This document shows, in pieces, positions 5,163 through 5,932 of a stretch of DNA of 5,932 nucleotides (positions within the stretch are counted from its first letter, which is position 1; each line of letters starts with the position of its first letter). The position numbers were made by a program, and so were the translations under genes. The notes beneath the pieces were generated by a model, which saw nothing but the letters and a program-made list of their open reading frames with translations, was not told where the DNA came from and did not search any database. Source of the DNA: Syntrophomonadaceae bacterium (GTDB lineage: Bacteria; Bacillota; Ch66; Ch109); assembly GCA_012512295.1 (NCBI GenBank), contig JAAZDI010000006.1, positions 1 through 5,932 on the forward strand, written 5' to 3'.

Positions 5163-5932
5163 ATTTATCAGTTTGGTTAGGATCCTGCTCATCAGCAGTT
5201 TTGGTTTATCCAGTTTAAAGGCTAGAGCAAGGTACAATCGGCTTGAGTATTTGAAAGTTCTGGGAATCGGAGCGGTCATTGTGGCCGGGCTTACCCCGGC
5301 AATGACCATGTACGTTAAGCTGTTGAACCAGGGCTTTGATCTCATGGCCCCGCTTGGTCTATCCGGGGCAATTATTTCTTTGGGCATTGTCCTGGTTAGT
5401 ACCATGATCTTATATTTTGGTGTGTTTTATGTGGTTAATACCTTTTACTACGCCAGCGATAATGATTTTTTGTTAACCTTGCCATTAAGACCGTGGCAGG
5501 TGCTGGGAGCCCGGTTTTTGGTGGTTTTATTATATGAATACTTAGTGGTATTACCGTTACTATTGCCACCCCTTTTGATATTTGGGGTAAAAAGCGGGGC
5601 CTCGTTAAGTTACTGGCTGTACGCCGGGATTGGCTTCTTGTTGGTTCCACTGGTGCCTTTGGCCTTGGCTTCTCTGCTGACCGTGCTGGTAATGCGGTTT
5701 ACCAACCTGGGTCGACGCAAAGACTTGTTCCGTATCCTCGGGGGAATTTTGGTTATTTTCTTAGCGTTTGGGGTCCAGTTCTTTTTCCAAAAGGCCGGGC
5801 CAAATTCAATGGATCCGGCGTTTCTCCATAATCTATTAGCCAACCCAGACAGCTTGATTAATGTCATCAGCCGGTATTTTCCGACCACTCAGTATCTAAG
5901 TTTGGCTTTAGTGCACAGCTCAACCTTAACCG
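5155..5932 (+). CDS. ABC exporter membrane subunit, 3'-truncated by window edge
   Basis: The first 259 codons of a multi-pass membrane protein, open to the window end. The ATG at 5155 lies inside the last codons of the ATPase gene (ATGAGTAG overlap). GGAG at 5141-5144, 10 nt upstream, supports this start. Residues 1-35 form a basic cytoplasmic segment (RFISLVRILLISSFGLSSLKAR). Hydrophobic segments that look membrane-spanning lie at about 36-56, 68-96, 117-145, 152-180 and 192-212. Between the second and third is SDNDFLLTLPLRPWQ, typical of large clostridial ABC permeases of about 500-550 residues, where it probably forms the coupling helix facing the ATPase. More membrane segments are expected beyond the window. 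It is probably a two-gene exporter of lipid, peptide or drug-like substrates. The family resemblance is from memory and not tested. Confidence 0.88.
   Translation, partial: MSRFISLVRILLISSFGLSSLKARARYNRLEYLKVLGIGAVIVAGLTPAMTMYVKLLNQGFDLMAPLGLSGAIISLGIVLVSTMILYFGVFYVVNTFYYASDNDFLLTLPLRPWQVLGARFLVVLLYEYLVVLPLLLPPLLIFGVKSGASLSYWLYAGIGFLLVPLVPLALASLLTVLVMRFTNLGRRKDLFRILGGILVIFLAFGVQFFFQKAGPNSMDPAFLHNLLANPDSLINVISRYFPTTQYLSLALVHSSTLT

Noticed and set aside
5610..5888. Antisense open frame of 92 codons within the permease gene
   Set aside because: No ribosome binding site or recognisable protein, and it lies opposite a clear membrane protein frame. The other antisense open frames in aspS, the ATPase and the permease were rejected for the same reasons.

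Overview
The window looks like chromosomal DNA of a Gram-positive-lineage bacterium (Firmicutes), most likely Clostridia-like. Four things point that way: strong AAGGAGG-type ribosome binding sites, a surface protein with three S-layer homology (SLH) domains, a Firmicutes-style 6S RNA just downstream of aspS, and an ABC exporter whose permease resembles a clostridial family. Base composition is moderate, neither very AT-rich nor GC-rich by eye. I cannot name a genus.

Layout, all on the + strand. (1) Positions 1-1571 hold the 3' part of aspS, a bacterial-type aspartyl-tRNA synthetase whose first ~70 codons lie before the window. It has glycine where the Asp-specific E. coli enzyme has Lys81, which suggests a non-discriminating enzyme that also charges tRNA-Asn. 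(2) Positions 1572-2210 have no protein gene. They hold a strong sigma-A-type promoter, a 6S RNA of about 180 nt, a 10-bp tandem duplication, a strong hairpin terminator and the control region of the next gene. (3) Positions 2211-4193 encode a secreted 660-residue protein with three SLH domains and a long, repetitive, beta-rich C-terminal part that I cannot assign to a family. (4) Positions 4194-4433 are a 240-bp intergenic region with a long interrupted hairpin, a perfect DnaA-box sequence, a 10-bp palindrome and a probable promoter. (5) Positions 4434-5932 hold an ABC exporter operon: an ATPase overlapping by 8 bp a membrane subunit that runs off the window end.

The units seem to be transcribed separately. 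aspS and the 6S RNA are housekeeping functions of translation and RNA polymerase control. The SLH protein would sit on the cell wall. The ABC pair would form a membrane exporter with unknown substrate. Nothing indicates that the SLH protein and the exporter work together. I see no mobile element, CRISPR array, tRNA or rRNA gene. The least explained parts are the C-terminal repeats of the SLH protein and the structured DNA at 4194-4433.
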